From NCBI GenBank assembly GCA_012521755.1, contig JAAYLV010000116.1:1-32728 (forward strand): DNA of 32,728 nucleotides, written 5' to 3'. The DNA is from Bacillota bacterium (GTDB taxonomy: Bacteria > Bacillota > Limnochordia > JAAZLZ01). The position numbers were made by a program, and so were the translations under genes. Numbering within the stretch: the stretch's first letter is position 1; each line of letters begins with the position of its first letter. Under the pieces are notes generated by a model. That model searched no databases. It was given only the letters and a program-made list of their open reading frames with translations, and had not been told where the DNA came from. Below, in pieces: positions 14,402 to 24,196 of the stretch.

Positions 14402-16849
14402 ATGTTTGGTCGATTTACGGAAAGAGCCCAACGGGTGATCGTCCTGGCCCAAGAAGAGGCTAGGCAGCTTGGGCATAACGTAGTTGGTACAGAACACATC
14501 CTCCTGGGCCTCATCGCGGAAGGCGAGGGGGTGGCGGCCCGGGCCCTGCAGGGAGTGGGGGTCAGTTTAGAGAAAGTTCGCCGGGAAGTTGAACGGGTCA
14601 TCGGCCGGGGGGATGCCGCCCCTAGCGCCCAGATTGGTTTTACCCCCAGGGCGAAGCGGGTCTTGGAGCTCTCCTTTGAAGAGGCCCGGCAGCTCGGCCA
14701 CACCTACATCGGCACCGAGCACATCCTCCTCGGCCTTGTCCGGGAGGGGGAGGGGGTTGCCGCCCAGGTCTTGCGCAACCTCGGCGTGGACCTGGAGAAG
14801 GCCCGCCGGGAGGTGACCGGCCTCCTTGGCGGCGGACAAGGCCCTGGCGGCAAAGCGGCCCGCAAGCGGACGCCAACCCAGACCCTCGATCAGTTCGGCC
14901 GGGACCTTACGGAGCTAGCCCGGGAAGGTAAGCTTGACCCGGTGATCGGCCGGGAAAAGGAGATTCAGCGGGTAATCCAGGTCCTCAGCCGCCGGACCAA
15001 GAACAACCCCTGCCTCATCGGTGAGCCGGGGGTGGGGAAGACGGCCATCGCCGAAGGATTGGCCCGCAAGATCGTCACCGGCGATGTGCCGGAGCCGTTG
15101 ATGAACAAGCGGGTGGTCACCTTGGACCTGGCCGCGTTGGTTGCCGGCTCCAAGTTCCGGGGCGAATTCGAAGAGCGCTTGAAGAAGGTCATGGAAGAAG
15201 TCAGGGCTTCCGGGGACGTCATTTTGTTCATCGATGAGATGCATACCATCATCGGCGCCGGCGCTGCCGAGGGAGCCATCGATGCTTCCAACATCCTCAA
15301 GCCCGCCTTGGCCCGGGGCGAGCTCCAGGCCATCGGGGCCACTACTTTGGATGAATACCGCCGGTATGTGGAAAAGGATGCCGCCCTTGAGCGCAGGTTC
15401 CAGCCCATCATGGTGGAGGAGCCTTCCGTGGAGGAGACCATCGCCATCCTGGAAGGGCTGCGGGACCGCTATGAGGCCCACCATCGGGTGAAGATCACCG
15501 ATGAGGCCCTCCGCAGTGCGGCCATCTTGTCCTCCCGTTATGTGAGCGACCGGTTCCTCCCCGACAAGGCCATCGACCTCATCGATGAGGCAGCCTCCAT
15601 GGTGCGCCTGCAGAGCCTAGTTGCGCCGCCGGAGCTGAAGGAGCTGGAGGAGCGGATCGCCGAGGCTCGGATCGAAAAGGAGTCGGCCATCAAGAACGAA
15701 GAGTTCGAGAAGGCGGCCGCCTTGCGGGATAAGGAGCAAAAACTCCAGGATGAGCTGGAGAAGCTGCGCACCGAGTGGAAGAACAACCGCGAGCAAAACA
15801 GCGGTGAAGTCACCGAGGAAGACATCGCCAACGTAGTGTCGAGCTGGACGGGGATCCCCGTTGCCAAGCTCACCCAGGAAGAGACGGAGAAGCTCCTTAA
15901 TCTCGAGGAGCACCTGCACCAGCGGGTCATCGCCCAGGATGAAGCCATCGAGGCCATCAGCAAGGCCATCCGGCGGGCCTACGCCGGTTTGAAGGACCCG
16001 AAGCGCCCCGTTGGCTCCTTCATCTTCCTTGGCCCGACGGGGGTTGGGAAGACGGAGCTGGCCCGAGCCTTGGCCGAGAGCCTCTTTGGCGATGAAGACG
16101 CGATGGTGCGGCTGGACATGTCCGAATACATGGAGCGGCATACCGTCTCCCGGCTCGTTGGCGCCCCTCCCGGCTATGTGGGCTACGATGAAGGGGGCCA
16201 GCTGACGGAGCGGGTCAGGCGCCGACCCTACTCGGTGGTCTTGTTCGATGAGATCGAGAAGGCCCATCCCGAGGTGTTCAACGTCCTGCTCCAGGTCTTG
16301 GAGGATGGACGGCTGACGGATGCCAAGGGAAGGACCGTGGACTTTCGCAACACAGTCCTGATCATGACCTCCAACGTGGGGGCCCACGCCATCCATCGGG
16401 ACGGCTCCATCGGGTTTGTCGTTGAGCGGGACGAGGCGGAAGAGCACGACAAGATGAAAAAGAAGGTCCTCGATGAACTGCGGCGCACCTTCCGGCCCGA
16501 GTTCCTCAACAGGGTGGATGAAGTCATTGTCTTCCATTCCCTGAATAAGGAGCACATCGCTGAGATCATCGAAATCATGCTCAAGGACCTGCGGCAGCAG
16601 CTGACCGAGCAAGAGGTGTCCATCGAAGTCACCGACGCGGCCAAGGAGCTGCTGGTGGAGGAAGGGTATGACCGGGACTTCGGCGCCAGGCCCTTGCGGC
16701 GGGCGATCCAACGGCTGGTGGAAAACCCCTTGGCCGATGAGATCCTCAAGGGCACCTTCAGTCCCGGGGATGTGGTGGTGGTGGATGCCGACGGCCGTCG
16801 GATAACGTTCCGGAGAAAGGAAGCCGCGGCGGAAGTGATCCAGCAATAG
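14402..16849 (+). CDS. clpC: ClpC, AAA+ unfoldase of the ClpCP protease
   Basis: 815 residues. There are two N-terminal Clp_N repeats (1-140), NBD1 with Walker A GEPGVGKT (207-214), a coiled middle domain with a UVR-like stretch (about 410-470), NBD2 with Walker A GPTGVGKT (544-551), and the ClpB D2-small domain at the end. ClpC unfolds substrates, including McsB-phosphorylated proteins, and passes them to ClpP. The start is the ATG at 14402 with TTAGGAGGTGG just upstream; the in-frame GTG at 14393 lies inside that site. It is the last gene of the CtsR operon, followed by a terminator. clpP is not in this window. Confidence 0.97.
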   Translation: MFGRFTERAQRVIVLAQEEARQLGHNVVGTEHILLGLIAEGEGVAARALQGVGVSLEKVRREVERVIGRGDAAPSAQIGFTPRAKRVLELSFEEARQLGHTYIGTEHILLGLVREGEGVAAQVLRNLGVDLEKARREVTGLLGGGQGPGGKAARKRTPTQTLDQFGRDLTELAREGKLDPVIGREKEIQRVIQVLSRRTKNNPCLIGEPGVGKTAIAEGLARKIVTGDVPEPLMNKRVVTLDLAALVAGSKFRGEFEERLKKVMEEVRASGDVILFIDEMHTIIGAGAAEGAIDASNILKPALARGELQAIGATTLDEYRRYVEKDAALERRFQPIMVEEPSVEETIAILEGLRDRYEAHHRVKITDEALRSAAILSSRYVSDRFLPDKAIDLIDEAASMVRLQSLVAPPELKELEERIAEARIEKESAIKNEEFEKAAALRDKEQKLQDELEKLRTEWKNNREQNSGEVTEEDIANVVSSWTGIPVAKLTQEETEKLLNLEEHLHQRVIAQDEAIEAISKAIRRAYAGLKDPKRPVGSFIFLGPTGVGKTELARALAESLFGDEDAMVRLDMSEYMERHTVSRLVGAPPGYVGYDEGGQLTERVRRRPYSVVLFDEIEKAHPEVFNVLLQVLEDGRLTDAKGRTVDFRNTVLIMTSNVGAHAIHRDGSIGFVVERDEAEEHDKMKKKVLDELRRTFRPEFLNRVDEVIVFHSLNKEHIAEIIEIMLKDLRQQLTEQEVSIEVTDAAKELLVEEGYDRDFGARPLRRAIQRLVENPLADEILKGTFSPGDVVVVDADGRRITFRRKEAAAEVIQQ

Positions 16850-16855
16850 CTTGCC

Positions 16856-16890
16856 GAAGGGGCCCGTCGGGGAAGCTGACGGGCCTCTTC
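16856..16890 (+). terminator. terminator after clpC
   Basis: A long, nearly perfect stem: GGCCCGTC (16861-16868) with GACGGGCC (16878-16885), extended outward by GAAGG against TCTTC. Only a short pyrimidine tract (TCTTCTT) follows. It separates the CtsR operon from the radA promoter. Confidence 0.85.
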
Positions 16891-16898
16891 TTACCTCA

Positions 16899-16927
16899 TT
16901 GGCAAGACTGTTTGGAAGTGTTATAAT
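16899..16927 (+). promoter_or_regulatory. sigma-A promoter upstream of radA
   Basis: TTGGCA (16899-16904), 17-bp spacer, TATAAT (16922-16927) with TGT before it (16919-16921), a TGnTATAAT extended -10. It lies 41 bp before the radA ATG. It gives radA-disA expression independent of CtsR. Confidence 0.88.
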
Positions 16928-16967
16928 AACAAAGAGAACTATTCTGGAGTATTTGGGAGCCGGTTTA

Positions 16968-18332
16968 ATGTCTAGGCCGAAAACGGTGTACGTTTGCCGG
17001 GATTGTGGTTACAAGGCGTCGAGATGGATGGGGCGCTGCCCGGGCTGCGACGAATGGAATTCTCTAGAAGAGCAACGGGACGTCCACGGGAAGGCCCAAA
17101 GCTGGGCAGTCCAGCCAAACGCCGCCCAGGCCATTACCGCGATTGAGGCCGCGGCTACGCGACGTGCATCGACCGGGGTAGACGAATTCGACCGGGTACT
17201 TGGCGGGGGTGTGGTGCCAGGGTCCCTAGTCCTAGTCGGCGGGGATCCGGGGGTGGGCAAGTCTACTTTGCTATTGCAGGTCAGCCACCAGTGGGCTGCG
17301 CAGTTTGGGACTGTTTTGTACATATCTGGCGAAGAGTCCCCCCAACAACTTAAGCTGCGGGCTGAAAGACTAAATGCCCTTCATCCCCGATTGCTAATTC
17401 TCTCTGAAACGGACATGGGACAGATCCTAGCCCAAATCCGCCAGAACCTCCCTCAGTTTGTAGTGGTCGATTCCATCCAGACGGTTTTTAGCGCTGAGTT
17501 GGCTTCCGCCCCCGGGAGCGTCTCCCAAGTGAGGGACGCCGCGGCCTCTTTCTTGGCTTTGGCCAAGAGCACGGGGACTTCCATCGTCTTGGTGGGTCAT
17601 GTGACCAAGGCGGGAGCCCTCGCAGGTCCCCGGGTTTTGGAGCATATGGTCGATGTCGTCTGCTACTTTGAAGGGGACCCTAATACCCAGCTGCGGATCC
17701 TCCGGGCGGTCAAGAACCGCTTCGGTTCAACAAATGAAGTAGGCATTTTTCAGATGGGGCAGGGGGGATTGGCGGGCATCCCCGATCCTTCTTCGGTCTT
17801 CCTCGCCGGTCGGCCGCGGCTGGTCCCCGGTTCCGTGGTGTTTCCCAGCTGCGAGGGCAGCCGCATCCTCCTGGTGGAACTCCAGGCCCTGGTGACCCCG
17901 GCGCCCTTTGGCGGACCGCCCAGGAGGCTCGCCTCCGGCATCGACTACAACCGCATGTGCATGCTGCTGGCGGTGCTGGAAAAACGCCGGGGATTGGGCC
18001 TCCATTCCCACGATGTCTACTGCAACGTCGCGGGGGGCCTTAGGATTGCCGAGCCGGCCGCGGATTTGGGAATTGCCCTGGCGGTGGCATCGAGCTTTCG
18101 CAACCAGGCGCCCGTCGAAGGACTAGTCGCCTTTGGCGAGGTGGGCCTGGCCGGGGAAGTGCGGGGGATCGCCAGGGTCGAGGCCAGGATCAAAGAAGGG
18201 ATCCGGCTCGGGTTTAACCGCTTTTTACTGCCTCGGACAGAATCACAAGACCTGAAGAAGCTTGCTGGGGAGGGCATTTCATTGCTGGAGGCGGCCTCTT
18301 TGGAAGAGGCCCTCGAGTTGGCGCTGCCATGA
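16968..18332 (+). CDS. radA: RadA/Sms DNA repair and recombination ATPase
   Basis: 454 residues. An N-terminal zinc finger (C10, C13, C24, C27), a RecA-like ATPase with Walker A GGDPGVGKST (91-100), the RadA-specific KNRFG motif (249-253) and a C-terminal Lon-protease-like domain. RadA processes recombination intermediates by helping branch migration. The ATG at 16968 has GGGAG eight bases upstream; the open frame extends 39 codons further, across the promoter and terminator, and is rejected. disA starts 30 bp downstream. Confidence 0.96.
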   Translation: MSRPKTVYVCRDCGYKASRWMGRCPGCDEWNSLEEQRDVHGKAQSWAVQPNAAQAITAIEAAATRRASTGVDEFDRVLGGGVVPGSLVLVGGDPGVGKSTLLLQVSHQWAAQFGTVLYISGEESPQQLKLRAERLNALHPRLLILSETDMGQILAQIRQNLPQFVVVDSIQTVFSAELASAPGSVSQVRDAAASFLALAKSTGTSIVLVGHVTKAGALAGPRVLEHMVDVVCYFEGDPNTQLRILRAVKNRFGSTNEVGIFQMGQGGLAGIPDPSSVFLAGRPRLVPGSVVFPSCEGSRILLVELQALVTPAPFGGPPRRLASGIDYNRMCMLLAVLEKRRGLGLHSHDVYCNVAGGLRIAEPAADLGIALAVASSFRNQAPVEGLVAFGEVGLAGEVRGIARVEARIKEGIRLGFNRFLLPRTESQDLKKLAGEGISLLEAASLEEALELALP

Positions 18333-18362
18333 CCTGCCGCTCAAAGGGGAGGAGGGGACCAG

Positions 18363-19442
18363 GTGAAGGAGGAGAAAATCACTGAGGAAAAGTTCCTGCA
18401 GAATCTGCGCATCCTAGCTCCAGGGACGCCCCTGTATGAAGGACTGGAAAACATTCTGCGGGCCCGGACTGGAGCATTGATCGTCATCGGCGACAGCGAG
18501 GAAGTATTGAGCTTAGTCAATGGCGGTTTTCGCATTGATGCTGCCTTCCATCCCTCTTCTTTGTATGAGCTGGCTAAGATGGATGGCGCCATCATCCTCT
18601 CACGGGATATCAAGACTATCCTCTACGCCAACACCCAACTGACGCCCGATCCGATGATCCCGTCCTTTGAGACGGGCTCGCGCCACCGGACGGCCGAAAG
18701 GGTCGCCCGGCAAACGGGCGCGATGGTGATTGCCATCTCCCAGCGCCGCAATGTGATCACTGTTTATCAGGCCAACGTCAAGTACATCCTCAGGGATGTA
18801 AGCGTCATCCTGGCCAAGGCCAACCAGGCCCTCCAGACTTTGGAGAAATACAAGAGCGTCATGGAGCAAGCCTTGATCAATCTCAGCGCCCTGGAGTTTG
18901 AAGATTTGGTGACCCTCTCCGATGTGGTCACCGTCGTCCAGCGGGCCCAGATGGTGGCCAGGATCGATGCGGAGATCGAGCGCTACATCTGGGAGCTGGG
19001 CAGTGAAGGCCGCTTGGTGAGCATGCAGCTGGAAGAGCTGATGGTCAATCTGGAAGATGAAGGTCGGCTGGTCATCAAAGACTACCAAGCGGAGGGCAAT
19101 AACCGTCCGGTGCAGGAGATCTGGGATGAAATGTCCCGCTGGTCCGCGGAGGAGCTCCTCGATCAAAGCTCCATCTGCCGGGCGTTAGGCTACGGCGGCG
19201 GCGCAGCCAGCCCGGAAAACTCCGTGACCCCCAGGGGCTACCGGATCTTAAACAAAATCCCCCGGGTGCCCATGGCGGTCATCGACAACTTGGTCCAACA
19301 GTTCAAGACATTGCCTGAGGTCCTCCAAGCCTCTATCGAGGAGCTCGACGATGTGGAAGGGATTGGCGAGGTGCGCGCGCGGGCTATCAAAGAGGGCCTG
19401 CAGCGCCTGCGGGAGCAGGTCCTCCTTGATCGTCACATTTAA
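18363..19442 (+). CDS. disA: DisA, diadenylate cyclase and DNA-integrity scanning protein
   Basis: 359 residues. The N-terminal DAC domain makes c-di-AMP from two ATP and shows the DGA motif (74-76) and the RHR motif (107-109). A helical spine follows (about 150-290), then a C-terminal helix-hairpin-helix DNA-binding region (about 310-350, with DDVEGIGEVRARAIKEG). The start is a GTG behind GGGGAGGAGGGG. It is the usual partner of radA. Its stop overlaps that of a convergent gene by 4 bp. Confidence 0.96.
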   Translation: MKEEKITEEKFLQNLRILAPGTPLYEGLENILRARTGALIVIGDSEEVLSLVNGGFRIDAAFHPSSLYELAKMDGAIILSRDIKTILYANTQLTPDPMIPSFETGSRHRTAERVARQTGAMVIAISQRRNVITVYQANVKYILRDVSVILAKANQALQTLEKYKSVMEQALINLSALEFEDLVTLSDVVTVVQRAQMVARIDAEIERYIWELGSEGRLVSMQLEELMVNLEDEGRLVIKDYQAEGNNRPVQEIWDEMSRWSAEELLDQSSICRALGYGGGAASPENSVTPRGYRILNKIPRVPMAVIDNLVQQFKTLPEVLQASIEELDDVEGIGEVRARAIKEGLQRLREQVLLDRHI

Positions 19443-19843
19443 GCTAAGTAAAAGGGACCCAACGTCTCGATGCGATCCATTTGCTTCTGCATGACAGTGG
19501 AAAGATCCAGTTCGAGGAGGTTGCAGAGGGCTGTCAGATAGAATAGGGCATGACCGATCTCGGTTTCGACTACATCCCGGCAAGTCTCACACAGCTCGCC
19601 CCGAAGGTGGGTGTCCATAATTGCCTGCAGGTCGGAGAATACCACATTAGGCGGGATTTGGGGCTTGCTGGCTTTAGCTTCGAGACACCCGCACAAGGTG
19701 ATGGCTTTGGCGACGGCTCGCTGGGTGCGAGCAGTCGACTCTTGCAGCTTGGAGAGGACATCTAAGAAACTGCGATGGCGGATCAAGTACTGGGCGACAG
19801 TCTCCTGAAACTCATGACATATAATAGCGTCTTGGCTACCCAT
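19439..19843 (-). CDS. conserved uncharacterised protein, convergent to disA
   Basis: 134 residues from the ATG at 19843; the open frame continues 24 codons upstream but an AAGGAG site supports the inner start, about 12 nt away. A helical protein beginning SQDAIICHEFQETVAQYLIRHRS, with a CGC motif (ITLCGC), a CETC motif (GELCETCRDV) and the stretch GHALFYLTALCNLLELDL. I recall relatives in Peptococcaceae and Moorella at the same place between disA and carD, labelled as unknown (DUF1573-type annotation, unverified). The TALCNLLEL stretch is also reminiscent of MazG-like helical bundles. Paired cysteines suggest a metal site. It is on the minus strand inside an otherwise plus-strand cluster. 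Confidence 0.75.
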   Translation of the reverse strand: MGSQDAIICHEFQETVAQYLIRHRSFLDVLSKLQESTARTQRAVAKAITLCGCLEAKASKPQIPPNVVFSDLQAIMDTHLRGELCETCRDVVETEIGHALFYLTALCNLLELDLSTVMQKQMDRIETLGPFYLA

Positions 19844-19945
19844 AAAAGGCGACATCTCCTTTTGGGAAAGCTTGATCGCAAGTCTATTATAGGCAGGCGA
19901 AAATGGCTTTGTCAAGGACGTGTAAGGGCTCTAGGGCCAATGGAA

Positions 19946-19974
19946 TTGACACCTTTTCCGCCGGGTGCTAGAAT
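19946..19974 (+). promoter_or_regulatory. sigma-A promoter of carD gene
   Basis: Consensus TTGACA (19946-19951), 17-bp spacer, TAGAAT (19969-19974) with TGC immediately before (extended -10). The leader to the carD GTG is about 85 nt. The promoter lies in the intergenic region divergent from the minus-strand gene. Confidence 0.9.
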
Positions 19975-20064
19975 ATAGTTGGGGCGCTGTATCTTTTGTT
20001 TACGCAAGTAACATTGGTAAAACGGCGCATAATTCAGATAAATGAGTTGTCAGGAGGGTTATAC

Positions 20065-20559
20065 GTGTCTTTTGTGGTAGGTGACAAGGTCGTTTACCCG
20101 ATGCACGGGGCCGGCATCATCGAGGCCATCGAAGAAAAGGAGGTGCTGGGTGAACGGGATAAATACTATATCATGCACCTGCCCATCGGCGATATGCGGA
20201 TCATGCTGCCGATGCAAAGCGTCCAGGAAATCGGATTGCGGCAGGTGGCTGACAAGGAAGACATCGCGAAGGTAATGGAAATTCTCCAAGGGGAAAAATC
20301 AAAAATGTCCCCCAATTGGAACCGCCGCTATCGGGCCAATTTGGAGAAGATCAGGTCGGGAGACATCTTTGAGGTGGCGGAAGTAGTGCGGAACCTAGCC
20401 ATCAGGGACCGGGAAAAGGGGCTGTCCACCGGCGAACGGAAGATGCTCGACAGCTCGAAGCAGATTTTGATCAGCGAGCTGGCGCTCGCCCAGGATTCCA
20501 CTCCAGAAGAAGTCGAGGCGATGATTGACCGCGCTCTCGGGATGGAAGAAGAGGCCTGA
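20065..20559 (+). CDS. carD: CarD/CdnL family transcription regulator
   Basis: 164 residues. The N-terminal CarD_TRCF domain (VGDKVVYPMHGAGIIEAIEEKEVLGE) binds the RNA polymerase beta lobe. The helical C-terminal domain (about 70-160) contains the WNRRYRANLEKIRSGDIFEVAEVVRNL region that contacts the promoter near -10. The start is a GTG at 20065 with AGGAGGG six bases upstream; the open frame extends 23 codons further without a ribosome binding site. It is placed between disA and the PIN-TRAM gene, as in many Firmicutes. Confidence 0.93.
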   Translation: MSFVVGDKVVYPMHGAGIIEAIEEKEVLGERDKYYIMHLPIGDMRIMLPMQSVQEIGLRQVADKEDIAKVMEILQGEKSKMSPNWNRRYRANLEKIRSGDIFEVAEVVRNLAIRDREKGLSTGERKMLDSSKQILISELALAQDSTPEEVEAMIDRALGMEEEA

Positions 20560-20584
20560 CCGACTGCCATATTTTATGTATAAG
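20556..20584 (+). promoter_or_regulatory. possible weak promoter before PIN-TRAM gene
   Basis: CTGACC (20556-20561), 17-bp spacer, TATAAG (20579-20584). It matches the sigma-A consensus in 4 of 6 and 5 of 6 positions. It starts at the carD stop codon. Co-transcription with carD is equally possible. Confidence 0.35.
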
Positions 20585-20668
20585 AACGCAGTTAACCGCC
20601 AAAACTATGAAAGCAAGGGATCCTGGACAGATGGAGCTGGAATTTGCCAGTAGAGGAGGTGAAGCTGC

Positions 20669-21754
20669 GTGGTCTACGAGAAAATCGGTCGCTTGATGAC
20701 GACGCTCATTGGGGCAACCGCGGGATACCAGGTCCTATCCTACAGCCTGGAGAGCCTTTGGGTGCGGCTGGGGATGGACTTGCCCGTCTCCATGAGCACA
20801 TGGCTGGGTACTTTGGGGGGCGCACTGGCAGGGCTTCTCGTGGGGCCGATGATCATTCGTTTGTACCAGGCAAGCCTTGGACGCTTGCTGAAAGTCTTGT
20901 ATCACATCCCGCTGCAGGACATGATCGTGGGAGTGGTCGGGCTCTTGATCGGTTTAGTCATCGGCATCCTCGGCACGATCCCCCTGTCGCGGATTCCCAT
21001 TATCGGCTATTACGCGCCGCTGATCATTACTTTGACGATGGGGTACGCTGGTGCAGTAGTAGCCAACAAGAAAAAAGAGGAATTATTGCCACTCTTTAAG
21101 CTTTCATCTAAAGTCCAGGACCGTTCTAAGTCCGGTCGGCTTTCCCATCGCACCCCTTGCAAGATCCTTGACACCAGCGTGATCATCGACGGACGGATCG
21201 CCGACATCTGCAGGTCGGGGTTCATTGAAGGCGTTCTCCTCGTCCCCAACTTTGTCCTCGAGGAGCTGCAGCACATCGCTGACTCCTCCGATATGCTGAA
21301 GCGCAATCGGGGCAGGAGGGGCCTTGACATCCTGAACAAGATGCGCAAGGAAAACAACGTGACGATCCAAATCTGGGACGATACGGAACAAGGCGAAGTC
21401 GACTCCCGGCTCGTGCGGCTGGCCAAAAAGCTGGGAGCCAAGGTGATCACCAATGATTACAATCTAAACAAAGTGGCTGAGCTCCATGGAGTATCAGTGC
21501 TGAACATCAACGAACTGGCCAACGCCATCAAGCCGGTAGTCCTGCCCGGCGAAGAGATGACCGTCACCGTCATCAAAGACGGCAAGGAACAAGGGCAGGG
21601 CGTCGGGTATCTCGACGATGGCACTATGATCGTAGTCGATGGCGGCCGCAAGTACATTGGGGAATCCATCGGCGTCTTGGTCACAAGCGTCTTGCAGACG
21701 GCCGCGGGCCGCATGATTTTTGCCAAGCCCAAGGCCATGGAACGGGCGCTGTAG
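20669..21754 (+). CDS. yacL: YacL-like PIN/TRAM domain membrane protein
   Basis: 361 residues with four hydrophobic segments (about 8-24, 44-64, 86-104, 112-132), a PIN nuclease domain (acidic residues in ILDTSVIIDGRI about 166-177, and TNDYN near 256-260), and a C-terminal TRAM domain (about 290-350). The PIN acidic residues are retained, so it may be an active ribonuclease at the membrane; its substrate is unknown in the family. It starts at a GTG with GAGGAGGTGA upstream and is followed by a strong terminator. Confidence 0.9.
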   Translation: MVYEKIGRLMTTLIGATAGYQVLSYSLESLWVRLGMDLPVSMSTWLGTLGGALAGLLVGPMIIRLYQASLGRLLKVLYHIPLQDMIVGVVGLLIGLVIGILGTIPLSRIPIIGYYAPLIITLTMGYAGAVVANKKKEELLPLFKLSSKVQDRSKSGRLSHRTPCKILDTSVIIDGRIADICRSGFIEGVLLVPNFVLEELQHIADSSDMLKRNRGRRGLDILNKMRKENNVTIQIWDDTEQGEVDSRLVRLAKKLGAKVITNDYNLNKVAELHGVSVLNINELANAIKPVVLPGEEMTVTVIKDGKEQGQGVGYLDDGTMIVVDGGRKYIGESIGVLVTSVLQTAAGRMIFAKPKAMERAL

Positions 21755-21772
21755 CGGAAAGCCTAGTCCAAG

Positions 21773-21808
21773 AAGGGTTTCGCCTCGTGTTGGCGAAGCC
21801 CTTTTTTT
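21773..21808 (+). terminator. intrinsic terminator after yacL
   Basis: A 12-bp stem (AAGGGTTTCGCC 21773-21784 with GGCGAAGCCCTT 21792-21803, one G-U pair), a 7-nt loop, and seven T residues (21802-21808). Confidence 0.95.
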
Positions 21809-21834
21809 AATGCCAGATGATGGGTGGAGGGAAG

Positions 21835-23010
21835 ATGGAGAAAGTAGTTGCCCTGATCCCCGCCGCCGGCCTTGGACGGCGGATGGGGGAGATAAGGGAA
21901 ATAAACAAGCAGTATCTGCCCCTCGGAGGGCATCCGGCCCTGGCGTTGACCTTGAAGGTCTTCCAGGCAAGCCCCCTGGTCGACCAGGTGGTGCCCATTG
22001 TCCGCTCGGAAGAGATCGACTATTGCCGCCGCTGGGTGGTGGAGCGATATGGGCTGGATAAGGCAACTCGGATCGTTGCCGGCGGGCCCACCCGGGGCGA
22101 TTCGGTAGCGAACGGCCTTGCTGCCATCGCCGGCGAGGAATGGGACCTGATCGTCGTCCACGATGGAGCCAGGCCCCTCCTGACGGAAGAGCTGCTGGGC
22201 GATGTGATCGAGGCGGCCAAGGAGGCCGGCGCCGCCGTTGCCGCGGTGCCCGTCAAAGACACCATCAAACGGGTCGACTCCACAGGCTTGGTCCTGGAGA
22301 CCCTTCCCCGGAATGAGCTTTGGGCGATCCAAACGCCCCAGGCTTTCCGCGCGGAAGTCTTGCGGGAGGCTTATGCCCGGGCCCGGGAGGAAGACTTCCA
22401 AGGGACTGATGATGCCTCCCTGGTGGAAAGGCTGGGCCTTCCCGTTGCGGTTGTCCGGGGCTCCTATGCTAACTTGAAACTGACAACACCGGAGGATGTC
22501 ATCATGGCGCGATCCTTTTTGATTCAGCCCCGGGTCGGGGCAGGTTACGATGTACACCGACTCGTTCCCGGCCGGAAGCTCATCCTAGGGGGCGTGACCA
22601 TCCCCTATTCCCTAGGGCTCCTCGGCCACTCCGATGCGGACGTCCTCGTCCACGCCATCATGGACGCTCTCTTGGGGGCGGCCGCCCTGGGGGACATCGG
22701 GGCCTTGTTCCCCGACACTGACCCCGCCTACCGGGGGGCGAGCAGTCTACTCCTCCTGAAGGAGGTTGGCGAGCTCCTCAGGAAGAAGGGAGCTGCGATC
22801 CTGAACATCGATGCGGTAGTCGTGGCCCAAGCGCCAAAGCTTGCTCCCTACATCAACCAGGCCAGGGAGAACATTGCCCAAGCCTTATCTTTGCCCGCAG
22901 GCAAGGTGAGCATCAAGGCAACGACGACCGAGGGCCTGGGGGCCATGGGTCGGGGCGAGGGGATCGCCGCCTGGGCCGTGGCTCTCCTGGACGGGGTGGT
23001 GGGGGAATGA
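21835..23010 (+). CDS. ispDF: bifunctional IspD/IspF isoprenoid biosynthesis enzyme
   Basis: 391 residues joining two enzymes of the MEP pathway. The N-terminal IspD (about 1-225) makes CDP-methylerythritol and shows [11 protein letters not shown] (9-19), [17 protein letters not shown] and AIQTPQAF. The C-terminal IspF (about 228-391) makes the 2,4-cyclodiphosphate and shows GYDVHRL, the metal ligands in [27 protein letters not shown] and KATTTEGLG. The inner ATG at 21835 is chosen because GGTGGAGGG lies just before it. Separate ispD and ispF are the rule in Bacillus; fusions occur in various bacteria. The stop overlaps the next ATG. Confidence 0.95.
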   Translation: MEKVVALIPAAGLGRRMGEIREINKQYLPLGGHPALALTLKVFQASPLVDQVVPIVRSEEIDYCRRWVVERYGLDKATRIVAGGPTRGDSVANGLAAIAGEEWDLIVVHDGARPLLTEELLGDVIEAAKEAGAAVAAVPVKDTIKRVDSTGLVLETLPRNELWAIQTPQAFRAEVLREAYARAREEDFQGTDDASLVERLGLPVAVVRGSYANLKLTTPEDVIMARSFLIQPRVGAGYDVHRLVPGRKLILGGVTIPYSLGLLGHSDADVLVHAIMDALLGAAALGDIGALFPDTDPAYRGASSLLLLKEVGELLRKKGAAILNIDAVVVAQAPKLAPYINQARENIAQALSLPAGKVSIKATTTEGLGAMGRGEGIAAWAVALLDGVVGE

Positions 23011-24125
23011 GGCGCTTAGTCTGGATCTTGGTCTTCCTCCTTGTCCTGGGTTCCCTGGCCAGCGCCCGCCGCGGCCTTTGGGTTGTCCGGGACGCCCTGA
23101 CGGACAAGGGGCAAATCGATCGGGCCATCGAGGTCGCCCGGGATTTAGGCATTGATTTTCTCCTCCTGCAAGTCAACGGGCGGGGCGAGGCCTACTACGA
23201 ATCAAAGCTTTTCCCCAAGGCCAAGCTGGCGGAGGATTTCGATCCTTTGGCCTATGCCATTGCCCAAAGCCGCCGGGCGGGCCTTGAAGTCCACGCCTGG
23301 GTCAATTTGCTGACCATGGGCTCCTTCGTCTATCGGCCCCAAGATTCCCGCCACGTCCTCAACCAGCACCCCGAGTGGTTCATGGTGGATGCCAAGGGGA
23401 AGAACCTTTTGACCTATGAGCGGGGCAACACTTACCTGCCGGCCCCGATGCTGGAGCCGGCCCTGCCTGAGGTGCAGGCCTTCCTGCGGGCCATGGTCCG
23501 GGAGCTGGCGGCAAACTATGATGTGGACGGCATCCACCTGGATTACGTCCGCTACCCGACCCGGGATTTTGGCTACAGCAGCCAAAACCGCGCCGCCTTC
23601 GCCGAAGAGTGGGGGGTGGACCCTCTGGACTTGGCAGGCCGCCCCGACTACTGGCAACGTCGCCTCGGCGCCGAAGGCTGCGAGCGCGTCCTTGCCGCGT
23701 GGGACGATTTCCGGCGGGATAAGGTGACGGAGCTGGTGCGGCAGATCAGGGCCGAAGTCAAAGGATTGCGGCCGCATCTTAAGCTGTCCGCGGCCGTCTA
23801 CGGCGATCTCAAAGACTCCCGGGAGGAGCGCCTCCAGGACTGGGGCAAGTGGCTAGCTGAAGGTCTCCTGGACTTTGCCGTGCCCATGCTTTACTCAACG
23901 AGCACCCTCTTGGTGGACAATCAAGTCCAACAAATACTAAGATCAACGGCCGGCACCCTCTACATCGGCCTTGGCGCCTACGCCCTGGTGGATGAACCTG
24001 AGAAGCTGGTTGAGCAGATCCAAAGGGTGAGGACCCGGGGCGCTCCCGGGGTGGTGCTCTTTTCCTTCAACGCCATCGTCGATCATCCGCGGCTGCTGGC
24101 TCTCTTGCAGCAGGTTCTAGGGTAA
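23007..24125 (+). CDS. secreted GHL10-type (DUF187) glycoside hydrolase-like protein
   Basis: 372 residues with a signal peptide (1-20) and a TIM-barrel of the GHL10/DUF187 family. Visible are [14 protein letters not shown] at the start of the mature protein, [31 protein letters not shown], and the core [12 protein letters not shown] (about 172-183), whose acidic residues are the usual catalytic candidates, then DFAVPMLYS (about 290-298). Relatives such as YngK are poorly characterised cell-surface carbohydrate-active proteins. The ATG overlaps the ispDF stop, so it is co-transcribed. No lipobox cysteine is present. Confidence 0.85.
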   Translation: MRRLVWILVFLLVLGSLASARRGLWVVRDALTDKGQIDRAIEVARDLGIDFLLLQVNGRGEAYYESKLFPKAKLAEDFDPLAYAIAQSRRAGLEVHAWVNLLTMGSFVYRPQDSRHVLNQHPEWFMVDAKGKNLLTYERGNTYLPAPMLEPALPEVQAFLRAMVRELAANYDVDGIHLDYVRYPTRDFGYSSQNRAAFAEEWGVDPLDLAGRPDYWQRRLGAEGCERVLAAWDDFRRDKVTELVRQIRAEVKGLRPHLKLSAAVYGDLKDSREERLQDWGKWLAEGLLDFAVPMLYSTSTLLVDNQVQQILRSTAGTLYIGLGAYALVDEPEKLVEQIQRVRTRGAPGVVLFSFNAIVDHPRLLALLQQVLG

Positions 24126-24196
24126 AAACTGGCAGAAACGTTTATTTTCCCTTCTACTGGTCATACTAGGGAAAAAAGCCGGCGAGGAGGAAAAGT

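Noticed and set aside
15617-16846. 409-codon open frame on the minus strand inside clpC
   Set aside because: clpC is complete with both Walker motifs, and the antisense product has repeated G/P/H-rich composition typical of shadow frames.
24126-24196. CATACTA at 24162 as a sporulation sigma-E type -10 before the RlpA-like gene
   Set aside because: The -35 side (TTTATTT) does not fit and the -10 matches only partly. It is also a common short string.
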